A DNA stretch of 64,000 nt from the NCBI GenBank assembly GCA_021820965.1, contig JAKACZ010000006.1, positions 1 to 64,000 on the forward strand, written 5' to 3'. The DNA is from Bacillota bacterium. Lineage in GTDB: Bacteria > Bacillota > Sulfobacillia > Sulfobacillales > Sulfobacillaceae. Below the pieces are notes generated by a model. It was not told the DNA's origin and made no database searches. It saw only the letters and a list, made by a program, of their open reading frames with translations. The position numbers and the translations under genes were made by a program. Shown one piece after another: positions 9,937 through 18,163 of the stretch. The stretch's first letter is position 1; each line of letters starts with the position of its first letter.

Positions 9937-10083
9937 TTACGGTTTGATGGTGGTCGTCGTGACATGTCCACCGAGCGCTGGCACGAGCCACGCACTCAGT
10001 CCTGCCAGCACCAAAAATCCCACGAGCCGAATCCAACTCCATCGGCGCGTCATCCAGTGCTCGTACAGCAATCCAAGACTCAT
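9937..10083 (-). CDS. Small single-span membrane peptide, 48 residues
   Basis: ATG at 10083 on the minus strand follows GGAGGTCACC, an excellent ribosome binding site. The product starts MSLGLLYEHW, has a basic stretch (TRRWSWIR), one hydrophobic helix (LVGFLVLAGLSAWLVPAL) and a short polar tail ending TTTTIKP with two stop codons. Topology by the positive-inside rule would be N-in. No family is recognised. Small proteins of this kind act as toxins or membrane regulators, but nothing here shows which. Confidence 0.6.
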   Translation of the reverse strand: MSLGLLYEHWMTRRWSWIRLVGFLVLAGLSAWLVPALGGHVTTTTIKP

Positions 10084-10982
10084 GGTGACCTCCGATCCGA
10101 ATCTGCGGACCACGAATGCATCTGCCTTGATGATAGCACGTCGAGCCCGTCAGAAATCAGACTTTGAGTGACATACTTCATGCGTTTGATAATCGGCTTT
10201 CGGGGGCGTTAGTACCCTAAGAGGCGGGCCGGGCTACAGCCCTTAGTGACCACGAGAATGGACCCGATCAACCTGAAACCCGCCACACTGACGATAAGTA
10301 AAAAGTCTTTGATCAATCACAGAATCCGAATACCCGGAAAATCTCACCGTCCGGTATCGTAGGGGGCTTCAGGCATCACGACCGAGATGGGATGGCTGAG
10401 ATGCTTCGGTAGTCCGAAGGACAAAAGGGATCGGCGGCAAGTGTTCTGCAATCTCATTGTTATAAGCAATGCAGAAACAACCCGCTTTCCCTGGGTCGAT
10501 GCGCCTGAATGAATCTCGACAGCGGGGTTGCGCTGATCGGCGTATCGATGCCGCGAGCCATCAATTTCAGAAGCGGCCGGTGCGGCGCCATCACGGAATT
10601 GCCGGTGAATTCCCTCATTGGGGCGGCTGCCCCAGCGAAAGTCCAATGCGAAACTCTCCTGGTAAGGCCGAAGTTGCACTCGATTGGTGGCTACGAATCC
10701 CTAGGAACTAAAGTTTGGCATGGGCTGGGCGTAGCTTAGGCCCGCTGGGTATTCCACCGGTGATCGGCTGTCTGAAGGGCGGGGACCAGCAGGGTCGCCT
10801 ACGGGAGGGCTATATATAGCAGCCCGAATGCATCACACGCACATGACGCTACGCTGGTATTGGCGTTACGCGGCCGGAGCCGGATGAGATGCAGGCAGAT
10901 CGGACGTGATCGCAACGAATGTCTTCGCTCATTCGTTGTTCTGGTGTAGGTGCGGTTGGAGTAGAACAAGGGAGGATTCGCG
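10084..10982. other. Non-coding stretch
   Basis: I see no supported gene here; overlapping short frames lack ribosome binding sites. A small dyad, GGGCTACAGCCC, lies near 10232. Confidence 0.4.
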
Positions 10983-11816
10983 ATGAAGTTTTGGGAGGTG
11001 TTCGGCCATCACGTCCGGCCGCCCCGGCAGGATGAACAATTGGCGGGCTTTCGACGCGTAGGCGGTCAGGTGTTGGAGGTCCTGGAACAACTACAAACGG
11101 CCGCCGTGCCCACCGCCCACGGCTATATTCAGGTCGCGCGGTGCCTGGAACTCTTTGGTGACCAGTTGGTAGAACCGTATGTGACGGCAGGGGGAGCCAT
11201 CTCGGCCACGCCGAGTTGGGTGGAGCGGCAGGCGCTTAACGTGTACCGTCCGATCCCCGTTCTGGTCACCGCGGCCAAGCAGGAGGCGATCGACCCCCAC
11301 GGGTCGCGGGATGTGGCTCTGCCGTGGATTTTGGGCGGGCGCGTGTTTGGTGTGGAGCATGAGGGCCCCGAAATTCTGGAGGCGTATGTGGCCGCGGTAA
11401 AGGCCGTCATGGACCATGTCGAGGTGTTCCTGTCGGGTGTGGGCAACCCGAAAATGGCTCGTCTATACTGGGCGGAAGCCACCACCAACGCCGACTCGGC
11501 TCGCTATTTGGTCCAAGGAAACCAAACGATGACACTGCAGAACCGGGTTGCACTTGACGACTATTTATGGACTGCGCTGGGCTATGTCATCGGGGCGGTA
11601 CAGGAAGGATGCGTTCCCGGCATTTTCCACGATCTCGACATCGATACCGTGCTTGAGTCTCGGGAACACCCACATCGCGGGCGCGAGCGTGGCCAGGAAA
11701 CCCAGGGCACGCCCCTGGTGTTTTTGGACACGATACGGGAAGTTGCCAATAGTTGGGACCGTGCAGATTTTGAGTCGCACCACCACCACCACCACCATGA
11801 TCGGGATTGGGATTGA
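10983..11816 (+). CDS. Hypothetical protein with a natural poly-His tail
   Basis: 277 residues, with GGGAGG 8 bases before ATG 10983. The body is predicted mainly helical, and no known domain is recognised. The last residues contain seven consecutive His followed by DRDWD. Such tails can bind Ni, Co or Zn, as in nickel chaperones, but no partner metalloenzyme gene is adjacent. It ends 190 bases before the duplicated block. Confidence 0.65.
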   Translation: MKFWEVFGHHVRPPRQDEQLAGFRRVGGQVLEVLEQLQTAAVPTAHGYIQVARCLELFGDQLVEPYVTAGGAISATPSWVERQALNVYRPIPVLVTAAKQEAIDPHGSRDVALPWILGGRVFGVEHEGPEILEAYVAAVKAVMDHVEVFLSGVGNPKMARLYWAEATTNADSARYLVQGNQTMTLQNRVALDDYLWTALGYVIGAVQEGCVPGIFHDLDIDTVLESREHPHRGRERGQETQGTPLVFLDTIREVANSWDRADFESHHHHHHHDRDWD

Positions 11817-12009
11817 GAGACGTCGGGAAGCGAGGCTAAGCTTTCGCCGAGGGGCCGGTTCGAGTCGTCCGCGTCAAAATGGCGGAAGCCCGTCTTTTGG
11901 CCACGGGGAGCGAATCCAGCTCAATGGCATGAACATCTCTGGTGAATCATGTGTCTACATTAAATCTAAATATCTGATTGCAGCCCAAAAAGCTCGAATT
12001 GGTTTAACA

Positions 12010-12038
12010 TTGACAATGGGAAAGGCAGTTAGTAGACT
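12010..12038 (+). promoter_or_regulatory. Sigma-A-type promoter of the amidohydrolase operon, copy 1
   Basis: TTGACA (12010-12015), a 17-base spacer, then TAGACT (12033-12038). It lies wholly inside the repeat, so both copies carry it. Transcription would start near 12045. Confidence 0.75.
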
Positions 12039-12053
12039 GAGAGGCAGAATATA

Positions 12054-12151
12054 CGCACAACGATGTGCGGTGATCGAGGTCCATGAGACGATGCAGCAGG
12101 GACCGCTGTCGGGTGGGGGTGTGAAGAGCCCAGCCCAGCAGCGGTTTTGTT
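12054..12151 (+). promoter_or_regulatory. Attenuator-like leader, candidate ANTAR target, copy 1
   Basis: Hairpin P1 is CGCAC (12054-12058), loop AACGAT, GTGCG (12065-12069): a six-base loop with A at position 1 and G at position 4, as required in ANTAR-target RNAs. A second stem, GCAGC (12093-12097) with GCTGT (12105-12109), has loop AGGGACC, again A1 and G4 but seven bases. Its 3' arm overlaps the 5' arm of a long GC-rich hairpin (12103-12144) followed by TTTTGTT, a terminator. Mutually exclusive P2 and terminator is the known ANTAR antitermination layout, and an ANTAR gene lies at 14366. The seven-base second loop weakens the case. Confidence 0.55.
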
Positions 12152-12190
12152 ATGGGCGGGCGTCGGGCCAGGGAAAGGATGGAGCGGGGT

Positions 12191-13600
12191 ATGAGTGTGG
12201 ATGTGATTTTACGGAATGCGGATCTGCCGCAAGGGAATCGGCGGGTGCGGGTGGATATTCTGGTGCAGAATGGGCAGATCGCGGGGTATGTGCAGTCGAG
12301 TGCCGGTATGAGCGCCCCGCAGGTGGTGGATTGTCAAGGCCGGCTGGTGTTGCCGGGGGCGATTGATGGGCACACGCACTTTAATGAACTGGAATTTGCG
12401 GCGCGCGAGGGGTTTGTGACGGGGTCAGCGGCGGCCGCGGCGGGGGGGGTGACGACGGTGGTGGACATGCCGGATTTGCCCGCCGTGCGCAGCGCGGCGC
12501 AATTTGACCGGAAGTATGCCGCGGTGCAAGGCAAGGCGTATGTGGACTATGGCTTTTGGGGCGGCATGACGGGGGAAGATGTGCGGGAAGGATGGATGGA
12601 CCGGATCGACGAGCAAATTGAGCGCGGCGTGTGCGCGTTTAAGTTATACATGACCCCGTCGGTGCCCACCTATCCCCGGGTGGATGAGGCGGAAATGCTC
12701 GAGTTGTTCACGAAGATCGCACCCACCGGGATACCGATTGGGATTCACGCCGAGAATTACGCGATTGCGGACTATTATGTGCAGAAATTGCAGCGGGAAG
12801 GGCGGCAAGATGGACCGGCCTGGGCCCAAGCGCGCACGCGATTGGCAGAGCGGGTGGCGATTCAATTGGTCATCAGTTTGGCCGAAGCGACGGGGGCGCG
12901 GGCGCACATCGTGCACATGAGTACGCGCGACGGGGTGGAATTGGTGCGGGCGGCCAAGCAGCGGGGGGTGTCGATTACGGCCGAGACCTGTCCGCATTAT
13001 CTGCGCCTGACGGCCGCCGAGGCGATGCGGGAGTTTGGGAGTTTTGCCAAGATTGCGCCGCCGTTGCGGGCCGAGGAGGACATTGCCGCGCTGTGGGAGG
13101 GGCTGCGGGATGGGACGGTGGACTTCATGGGGACCGACCACGCGCCGTATGTGATTGCGACGGAAAAGCAGGCGCCGGGGATGGACATTTGGACCAGTTT
13201 GCCGGGGATTCCGGGGGTGGAGACCTTGGTGCCGTTTATGGTGAGTGAAGGGTTGAATCAAGGGCGCTTGTCGCTGGAACAACTCGTGCGGGTGACCAGT
13301 CGGCACTCGGCGATTCACTATGGTCTGTACCCGAAAAAGGGGTCTGCCGAAGTGGGGGCGGATGCGGACTTCACGGTGATTGACGAGCACGAGGCGTGGG
13401 TGGTGGACCCGCAACGCCTGCATAGCAAGGCCCAGTATACGCCGTTTCAAGGCCTGCGGCTGACGGGTAAGGTGAAGCAAACCATTCTGCGCGGGCAGGT
13501 GATCTATGACGACGCGGGGGATTTGCAAGGACCGCCGGGGACGGGACAGTATGTCCCCCGGCAACGTGTGCAGCGGTTAGAGCGCTGGCTGAAATATTAA
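12191..13600 (+). CDS. Cyclic amidohydrolase (allantoinase/dihydropyrimidinase family), copy 1
   Basis: 469 residues. Cyclic-amidohydrolase fold with a binuclear metal site: HTH at about residue 60 (DGHTHF), a carboxylated Lys at about 151 (CAFKLYM), HAEN near 184, HMST near 240 and the catalytic Asp in GTDHAPY near 315. Members open cyclic amides such as allantoin, hydantoins or dihydropyrimidines. HTHFNE differs from the usual allantoinase HVHxxEPG. Placed beside purine deaminases, UbiD and a BMC, xanthine or another purine-derived ring is a plausible substrate; this is inference. The ATG at 12191 gives the family's normal N-terminus. Same operon as the next gene (32-base gap). Confidence 0.85.
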   Translation: MSVDVILRNADLPQGNRRVRVDILVQNGQIAGYVQSSAGMSAPQVVDCQGRLVLPGAIDGHTHFNELEFAAREGFVTGSAAAAAGGVTTVVDMPDLPAVRSAAQFDRKYAAVQGKAYVDYGFWGGMTGEDVREGWMDRIDEQIERGVCAFKLYMTPSVPTYPRVDEAEMLELFTKIAPTGIPIGIHAENYAIADYYVQKLQREGRQDGPAWAQARTRLAERVAIQLVISLAEATGARAHIVHMSTRDGVELVRAAKQRGVSITAETCPHYLRLTAAEAMREFGSFAKIAPPLRAEEDIAALWEGLRDGTVDFMGTDHAPYVIATEKQAPGMDIWTSLPGIPGVETLVPFMVSEGLNQGRLSLEQLVRVTSRHSAIHYGLYPKKGSAEVGADADFTVIDEHEAWVVDPQRLHSKAQYTPFQGLRLTGKVKQTILRGQVIYDDAGDLQGPPGTGQYVPRQRVQRLERWLKY

Positions 13601-13632
13601 ACCGAGCGACCCAGCAAGGAGGAGGCAGAGCG

Positions 13633-14226
13633 ATGGCGGGAGAGCAGGCGATGGCGGGCAAGAAGCACGCACTGGTGGTGATTGATATGCTGAATGATTT
13701 TGTGGAGGCGACGGGGGCGCTGACGTGCGCCAACGCGCGGAGTATTGTGCCCAAGATTCAAGAGGTCTTGGCGTTTGGGCGCCGCCACGGGATTCAAGTG
13801 GTGTACATTCAGGAGGCGCATCGCTTGCATGATGCGGATTTCCGGGTGCGGCCGGTGCACGCGGTGCGGGGGACCTGGGGGTCCCAATTCATTCCGGAGC
13901 TGCAACCGGAGGAAGCGGCGGGGGATTACGTGATTCAAAAGCGGCGGCACAGCGGGTTTTCGTATACCGACTTTGACCTCTTTTTACGGGAGGAGCAGAT
14001 TGACACGGTGGTGCTGACGGGGGTCTGGACGAACGTGTGCGTGCGGTCGACGGCGTCCGATGCGCTCTATCACGGCTACAACGTCATTTGCCTGAGTGAT
14101 GGGACGACCAGTCAAGACGACGAGATGCATCGGGCGGGGTTGCGCGATATCGCCCTTTTTGGCCAGATCATGACCGCGGCGGAGTACCAGCAACGGTGGC
14201 TGGCCAGCCATCAGTCGGCATCGTAG
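13633..14226 (+). CDS. Isochorismatase-fold cysteine amidohydrolase, copy 1
   Basis: 197 residues behind AAGGAGGAGG. The catalytic triad of the family is visible: Asp in VIDMLNDF (about residue 17), Lys in QKRRHSGFSYTD (about 102) and the nucleophilic Cys in TNVCVRSTASDA (about 136). Relatives include N-carbamoylsarcosine amidase, ureidoacrylate amidohydrolase and nicotinamidase. Next to a cyclic amidohydrolase, removal of a carbamoyl (ureido) group is the likely job. A divergent paralogue at 31633 has lost the Cys. Confidence 0.85.
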   Translation: MAGEQAMAGKKHALVVIDMLNDFVEATGALTCANARSIVPKIQEVLAFGRRHGIQVVYIQEAHRLHDADFRVRPVHAVRGTWGSQFIPELQPEEAAGDYVIQKRRHSGFSYTDFDLFLREEQIDTVVLTGVWTNVCVRSTASDALYHGYNVICLSDGTTSQDDEMHRAGLRDIALFGQIMTAAEYQQRWLASHQSAS

Positions 14227-14365
14227 CACTCTGTGAAAGCTCTGATTAAGTGTGGTCATAAGTGCACTGAGAAGACGCTATAACCAAGAAGAAGTGTTGA
14301 TCACCGGCTGCTGGGAGTGACTAGCTTCGTGCCAGTCGCGGGAAGGAATATGACGGTGAGCTCAT

Positions 14366-14914
14366 ATGAGAGTTGAGGAAGTCAACCCTAAACATGAGAA
14401 ATGTGTACAAGGAATCTCGGTTTTGCTTTCCAATATTGAAGTAGCAGAACGTGTCCGCGATATTTTAGTCACACTCGATTACCGCGTGTATCAGGGGGCG
14501 GTCGATAGCGGCGCGAACTATGTCTATGTCGTCGACACAAAATCCCTTTCGCATATTCCATGGCATAGTCCGCGGGTACTGTTCGCATCGTCGTTGACGC
14601 CGGTGATTATTGAATTGGGTGTCCGCACGAACTGTCTAGGGATAGTGGTTCCCACCCAGGGGCTCCTCGAATTAAAAGCGACCTTCGATATTGCATTAAT
14701 GGTTGCCAACAATCAATGCGCGTTGGAAGCCGCAAATAGCCGCCTGCTTCGTAAGCTTCGGGAACGCAAGACGGTTGAGATGGCCAAAGCGACGCTACAG
14801 AAAAGGTACTTCATAGACGAAGACCGCGCCTACCAGATGATCCGCCGTGAAGCCATGAACACTCGACGTACTTTAGGCGAAGTGGCAGAGGAGTTCCTGT
14901 TGAAACATGAATGA
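14366..14914 (+). CDS. ANTAR-domain response-regulator-like antiterminator
   Basis: 182 residues. Residues about 12-115 form a degenerate receiver-like domain (AmiR/NasT type), with no clear phospho-acceptor motif. Residues about 125-180 form an ANTAR domain with the helical pattern LRKLRERKTVEMAKATL, then DEDRAYQMIRREAM.TRRTLGEVA. ANTAR proteins bind paired hexaloop hairpins in nascent mRNA and prevent terminator formation. The adjacent leaders at 12054 and 33218 are candidate targets. It is the first gene of the UbiX-UbiD-BMC operon, and its stop lies 20 bases before ubiX. Confidence 0.85.
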   Translation: MRVEEVNPKHEKCVQGISVLLSNIEVAERVRDILVTLDYRVYQGAVDSGANYVYVVDTKSLSHIPWHSPRVLFASSLTPVIIELGVRTNCLGIVVPTQGLLELKATFDIALMVANNQCALEAANSRLLRKLRERKTVEMAKATLQKRYFIDEDRAYQMIRREAMNTRRTLGEVAEEFLLKHE

Positions 14915-14933
14915 TCAGCTTAGGAGGGGGAAG

Positions 14934-15506
14934 ATGCGGATCGTATTGGGCATGACCGGAGCGAGCGGAGCGATCTATGGCTATGCCTTGTTGCGCACAT
15001 TGGCAGAACGCGACGTAGAGTTGCATATTGTTCTGACCCGGATGGCTGAGCAAGTTCTTAAGTTTGAGTGTGGGGTCTCTAAGAAGCAGCTCAAGGAATT
15101 CGGAAAAGTGTGGAACAATGATAATATGTTCGCTCCCATAGCCAGTGGATCTTTCGTGACCCGTGGAATGGTGATTATACCCTGCTCGATGAACTCCTTG
15201 GGAGCCATTGCAAATGGGGTTGGAGATACTCTGCTGTCGCGGGCAGCCAGCGTCCAGCTGAAGGAGCGTCGCCGGTTGATACTGGTGCCACGGGAGACTC
15301 CGTTGCATTTGATCCACTTACAGAACATGGAACGATTAACACTCGCGGGAGCTCAAATTATGCCGGCGTCCCCCGGATTCTACCATCGGCCCACGGAGAT
15401 TTGGGAGTTGACCGATTTCATGGTCGCCCGTGTCCTTGATGCGCTTGCCATCGAACATGATCTGGGGCCGCAGTGGGGCAATGATGCGCCGCCGCTTGAG
15501 GACTGA
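14934..15506 (+). CDS. ubiX: Flavin prenyltransferase UbiX family
   Basis: 190 residues. I choose ATG 14934 because TAGGAGGGGG precedes it. The motif GMTGASGAIYGYALL near the N-terminus and the block PCSMNSLGAIANGVGDTLLSR, then LVPRETPL, are diagnostic of UbiX/Pad1. The enzyme makes prenylated FMN from FMN and dimethylallyl phosphate, the cofactor of UbiD decarboxylases. The partner UbiD gene follows 28 bases later. In a BMC operon it presumably serves a catabolic decarboxylase rather than quinone synthesis. Confidence 0.9.
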   Translation: MRIVLGMTGASGAIYGYALLRTLAERDVELHIVLTRMAEQVLKFECGVSKKQLKEFGKVWNNDNMFAPIASGSFVTRGMVIIPCSMNSLGAIANGVGDTLLSRAASVQLKERRRLILVPRETPLHLIHLQNMERLTLAGAQIMPASPGFYHRPTEIWELTDFMVARVLDALAIEHDLGPQWGNDAPPLED

Positions 15507-15534
15507 CGATGCGGATACGGGTAAGGAGACACAC

Positions 15535-16875
15535 ATGATAACGGCGTTCCGTGACCTCGTGGAGGACTGGGAGAATCAACATTGGTTAAAGCGTGTCACG
15601 CGGGAGGTCAGCCCCCGCTATGAAGTGGCCGCTATTGCTAACAAGCTCAAGGGGCGCCAGCCATTGCTGTTTGATCACGTTCAGGGCATCGAGCAGTCCG
15701 TCGTGATTGGTATGGGTGGCGACAGAGGCCTCATGGCCCGCAGCCTGGGAGTGACGGCCGAGGATTTAATTCCGCAGCTCATGCAGGCGATTGTTCGACC
15801 GATTGCACCGCACAGGGTTCAATCAGCCGCTGTACAAGAAAAAATTATATATCCTCCCTTTGATGTTGGTCGCGCTGTTCCGGGATTGACGTACCACGAG
15901 CGAGATTCCGGGCCTTACTATGTGGCAGGAGTCATGGTTGTGAAAAGCCCGGACGGCACCAAACAATATACGTCCGTGCGGCGTATGCAAATTCTCCCCG
16001 GCAACCGAATCAATGTGGTCATTACTTCCCCGGAGCTCTATCGACAATTTCAACGGTATGAACAGGCCGGTCATCCGATGGAAATTGCGGTAATGTTCGG
16101 TGTGATACCAGCGGTCATTTTGAGTTCGCAAATTGCGACGCATTTATTCCATGTCGATAAACTGTCGGTTGCGGGAGGGCTTTTAGGGGAACCATTACGC
16201 ATCGTGCGCTGCAAAACCGTTGATTTAGACGTGCTAGCCGACGCCGAATGCGTTTTGGAAGGCGTAATGCTGCCGGGGGTACGGGAGCTTGAAGGACCGT
16301 TTGGCGAGCTCGGTGGGTATTACAGCCAACGCGGACTGCACCCTGTAGCCGAGATTCGCGCGATTACCCACCGACCTGATTTCATCATCCACACGGTGAT
16401 GCCCGCTAGTTATGAAGAACGGTTGCCGATGGTTATCAATCGGGAAATGGTCTTGTTGCAAACGGTGCGCCAGGTTGTGCCCAACGTTGCCAGTGTACAC
16501 GTCACCATGGGCGGGGTCGGACGCTTTCATGCGGTGATTTCCATTGCCCAGGAAAGCAATGCGGATGGCAAAGAGGCTGCGTTGGCGGCATTTGCATCTG
16601 ATAAAGACCTCAAGCACGTGGTGGTGGTGAATGACGATATCGACATTTTTGACCCCGAGGACGTGGAGTGGGCCATTGCTACCAGGGTTCAAGCGGATCA
16701 GGACGTTTTCATCGTTTCGGGTGCGAAGGGATCCCCACTCGAGGCGTCGCACCATTTGCGCAGTACGACCGCCAAAGTGGGAATAGATGCGACTTATCCC
16801 TTGGACCAAGCCGGTCTGTTTGCAAGGACAGCGGTTCCGGGCGAAAAAAATCTTAATCTCGCCGACTATCTTTAA
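15535..16875 (+). CDS. UbiD-family prFMN-dependent decarboxylase
   Basis: 446 residues, ATG 15535 behind GTAAGGAGA. Family hallmarks: an N-terminal DLVEDWE..H.LKRVTREVSP.YEVAAI region, a central GRAVPGLTYHERDSGPYYVAGVM segment and the catalytic acidic region ELEGPFGELGGYY. UbiD enzymes decarboxylate (or carboxylate) unsaturated or aromatic acids. The substrate is unknown. In this context 4-amino-5-imidazolecarboxylate, a decarboxylation step in clostridial xanthine breakdown, is an attractive candidate, offered as a hypothesis. BMC shell genes begin 42 bases downstream. Confidence 0.9.
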   Translation: MITAFRDLVEDWENQHWLKRVTREVSPRYEVAAIANKLKGRQPLLFDHVQGIEQSVVIGMGGDRGLMARSLGVTAEDLIPQLMQAIVRPIAPHRVQSAAVQEKIIYPPFDVGRAVPGLTYHERDSGPYYVAGVMVVKSPDGTKQYTSVRRMQILPGNRINVVITSPELYRQFQRYEQAGHPMEIAVMFGVIPAVILSSQIATHLFHVDKLSVAGGLLGEPLRIVRCKTVDLDVLADAECVLEGVMLPGVRELEGPFGELGGYYSQRGLHPVAEIRAITHRPDFIIHTVMPASYEERLPMVINREMVLLQTVRQVVPNVASVHVTMGGVGRFHAVISIAQESNADGKEAALAAFASDKDLKHVVVVNDDIDIFDPEDVEWAIATRVQADQDVFIVSGAKGSPLEASHHLRSTTAKVGIDATYPLDQAGLFARTAVPGEKNLNLADYL

Positions 16876-16917
16876 TCGAAATGCTGCTATGGCTGCACCT
16901 GAAGGGAGGTGAATACG

Positions 16918-17217
16918 ATGGCCCAGACGACGTCGACACAGACTCGGTCAGAAGCGGTGGGTATGGTCGAGACTCGCGGCTTGATTGCGGCGCTCGAGTC
17001 GTTGGATACCATGGCAAAGGCAGCCCAAGTGCGGATGTTGAGTTTCCGACGTGCAGGTTCAGGATTGGTGACAGTAATCGTGGCCGGAGATGTTGCGGCG
17101 GTCCAATCCGCGGTTGCTGCGGGAGAGGCTGCGGCCGACCGGACGGGAGAAGAACTGATTTCCGCTTGTGTTATTCCGAGACCTCATCCCGATTTATGGC
17201 CTGCACTGAAAGACTAG
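16918..17217 (+). CDS. BMC-H hexameric microcompartment shell protein
   Basis: 99 residues, ATG 16918 behind AAGGGAGGTGA. A single BMC domain (Pfam00936 type): AVGMVETRGLIAALESLDTMAKAA, a pore-side loop RRAGSGLVTVIV, then [17 protein letters not shown] and VIPRPHPDL. It forms hexagonal tiles of a polyhedral shell. The first of three BMC-H genes in the operon. Confidence 0.95.
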   Translation: MAQTTSTQTRSEAVGMVETRGLIAALESLDTMAKAAQVRMLSFRRAGSGLVTVIVAGDVAAVQSAVAAGEAAADRTGEELISACVIPRPHPDLWPALKD

Positions 17218-17257
17218 AACAGGAGCCCTGGACCATCTGTAAGGACAGAGAGAAGGT

Positions 17258-18151
17258 GTGACATTGTCGGATTTGATTCGGGAGGTCGTTGAAGACATTC
17301 TTCAGCGAAAGACATCAAAGGAGAAATCGCCGGGGCAGTCTCCCATGGCGGACCTGGTGCGGCCGAATTACCAACGCCTTAAGTCCCAGGAACGGTTGAA
17401 GCAATTTGGCGAGGCTGCCCAGCACCCACAGGCCCAGCATTCCGCGTCGGCGGGCGCGAAGCCTGATGAGTCCGAGCTTAGCTCGGAACTTCGTCGTACC
17501 TGTTTGACGCACACTTGCGATCAAACTCCACGCATCATGCATTCCCTAGAGACAGGGTCGGCTCCCAGGTCCGAAGTGATTGGTCGCATTAACGGAACAT
17601 CTGGAATCTGGTGGTTGGCTGAGCCTGATGAGCGTGCGCTGACGGATCGCGTTCGCCAGGTGTGGGATGGGGGACCCCTGGCCGTACTGGTTCTCGACAC
17701 GGCAACGCCGCAAGATGCACTGGTGATAGATGAGGCACTCCATTCACTCGGCGACGGATTGAGGATGCGGATGGGCGATAGGGGGGCGGGAGGTGGCCTG
17801 GTTGTTGGCCTTGGCCATCCCAATGAGAAGCTAATTAAAAGCCAGTTGAAGATACTGGCGCAGCGCCTGGGTCGAACGCACTTGGCGCACAAAGACGCCT
17901 ACATTTTGGAGAATCCCTGCACCTTTATTCAGCAAGTGTTGGCGGTGAGCCCGGCACCCGCCATGGGTGTCTTGACGCAGGTACCGGAGATGGATGGCGT
18001 TTTGATTGCGGACTGGGTTTATCGCCATGGATCGAGCAGTCGGGTCTCTATCGAAGTTCGGGCTGGCTGGATCCTCATCACTGGAAGCGGTGAAGATGTC
18101 CATAAGGTTCTAGACGGTGCCAAGTGGTATCGAGAGCGCTTGCGAGGGTAG
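17258..18151 (+). CDS. BMC-associated protein with an encapsulation-peptide-like N-terminus
   Basis: 297 residues, GTG 17258. The N-terminus (about residues 3-18, LSDLIREVVEDILQRK) is a short amphipathic helix of the kind that targets cargo to BMC shells. A polar, low-complexity linker (about 20-105) follows, then a globular C-terminal domain (about 108-297) that I cannot assign (contains LAVLVLDTATPQDAL, GGLVVGLGHPN, AMGVLTQVPEMDGVLIADW). It lies between two BMC-H genes. A scaffold or cargo adaptor is a reasonable inference; an enzyme cannot be excluded. Confidence 0.65.
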   Translation: MTLSDLIREVVEDILQRKTSKEKSPGQSPMADLVRPNYQRLKSQERLKQFGEAAQHPQAQHSASAGAKPDESELSSELRRTCLTHTCDQTPRIMHSLETGSAPRSEVIGRINGTSGIWWLAEPDERALTDRVRQVWDGGPLAVLVLDTATPQDALVIDEALHSLGDGLRMRMGDRGAGGGLVVGLGHPNEKLIKSQLKILAQRLGRTHLAHKDAYILENPCTFIQQVLAVSPAPAMGVLTQVPEMDGVLIADWVYRHGSSSRVSIEVRAGWILITGSGEDVHKVLDGAKWYRERLRG

Positions 18152-18163
18152 GGGGGGTAGTCA

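Larger units (their letters stand above)
12006..14231 (+). repeat. 2,226-bp direct repeat, copy 1
   Basis: Identical, as far as I can compare, to 33170-35395 (offset 21,164). It covers a promoter, a structured leader, an amidohydrolase gene and a cysteine-hydrolase gene. The left edge is 4 bases before the -35 box and the right edge 5 bases after the stop codon. No inverted repeats or transposase sit at the edges of this copy. Confidence 0.95.

Noticed and set aside
11860-11900. tRNA-like GGTTCGAGTC segment
   Set aside because: No acceptor, D or anticodon arms can be folded around it.
12054-12104. Guanidine-II (mini-ykkC) riboswitch with two ACGA-loop hairpins
   Set aside because: The first hairpin has a 6-bp stem with an ACGA loop, and a second ACGA lies between GGTCC and GGACC, but the second stem is poorly paired near the loop. 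The ANTAR-target reading explains the overlap with the terminator better.
12644-13564. Long minus-strand open frame (306 codons) opposite the amidohydrolase gene, also at 33808-34728
   Set aside because: Arg/Pro/His-rich antisense shadow of a GC-rich gene with clear catalytic motifs on the plus strand; no ribosome binding site.
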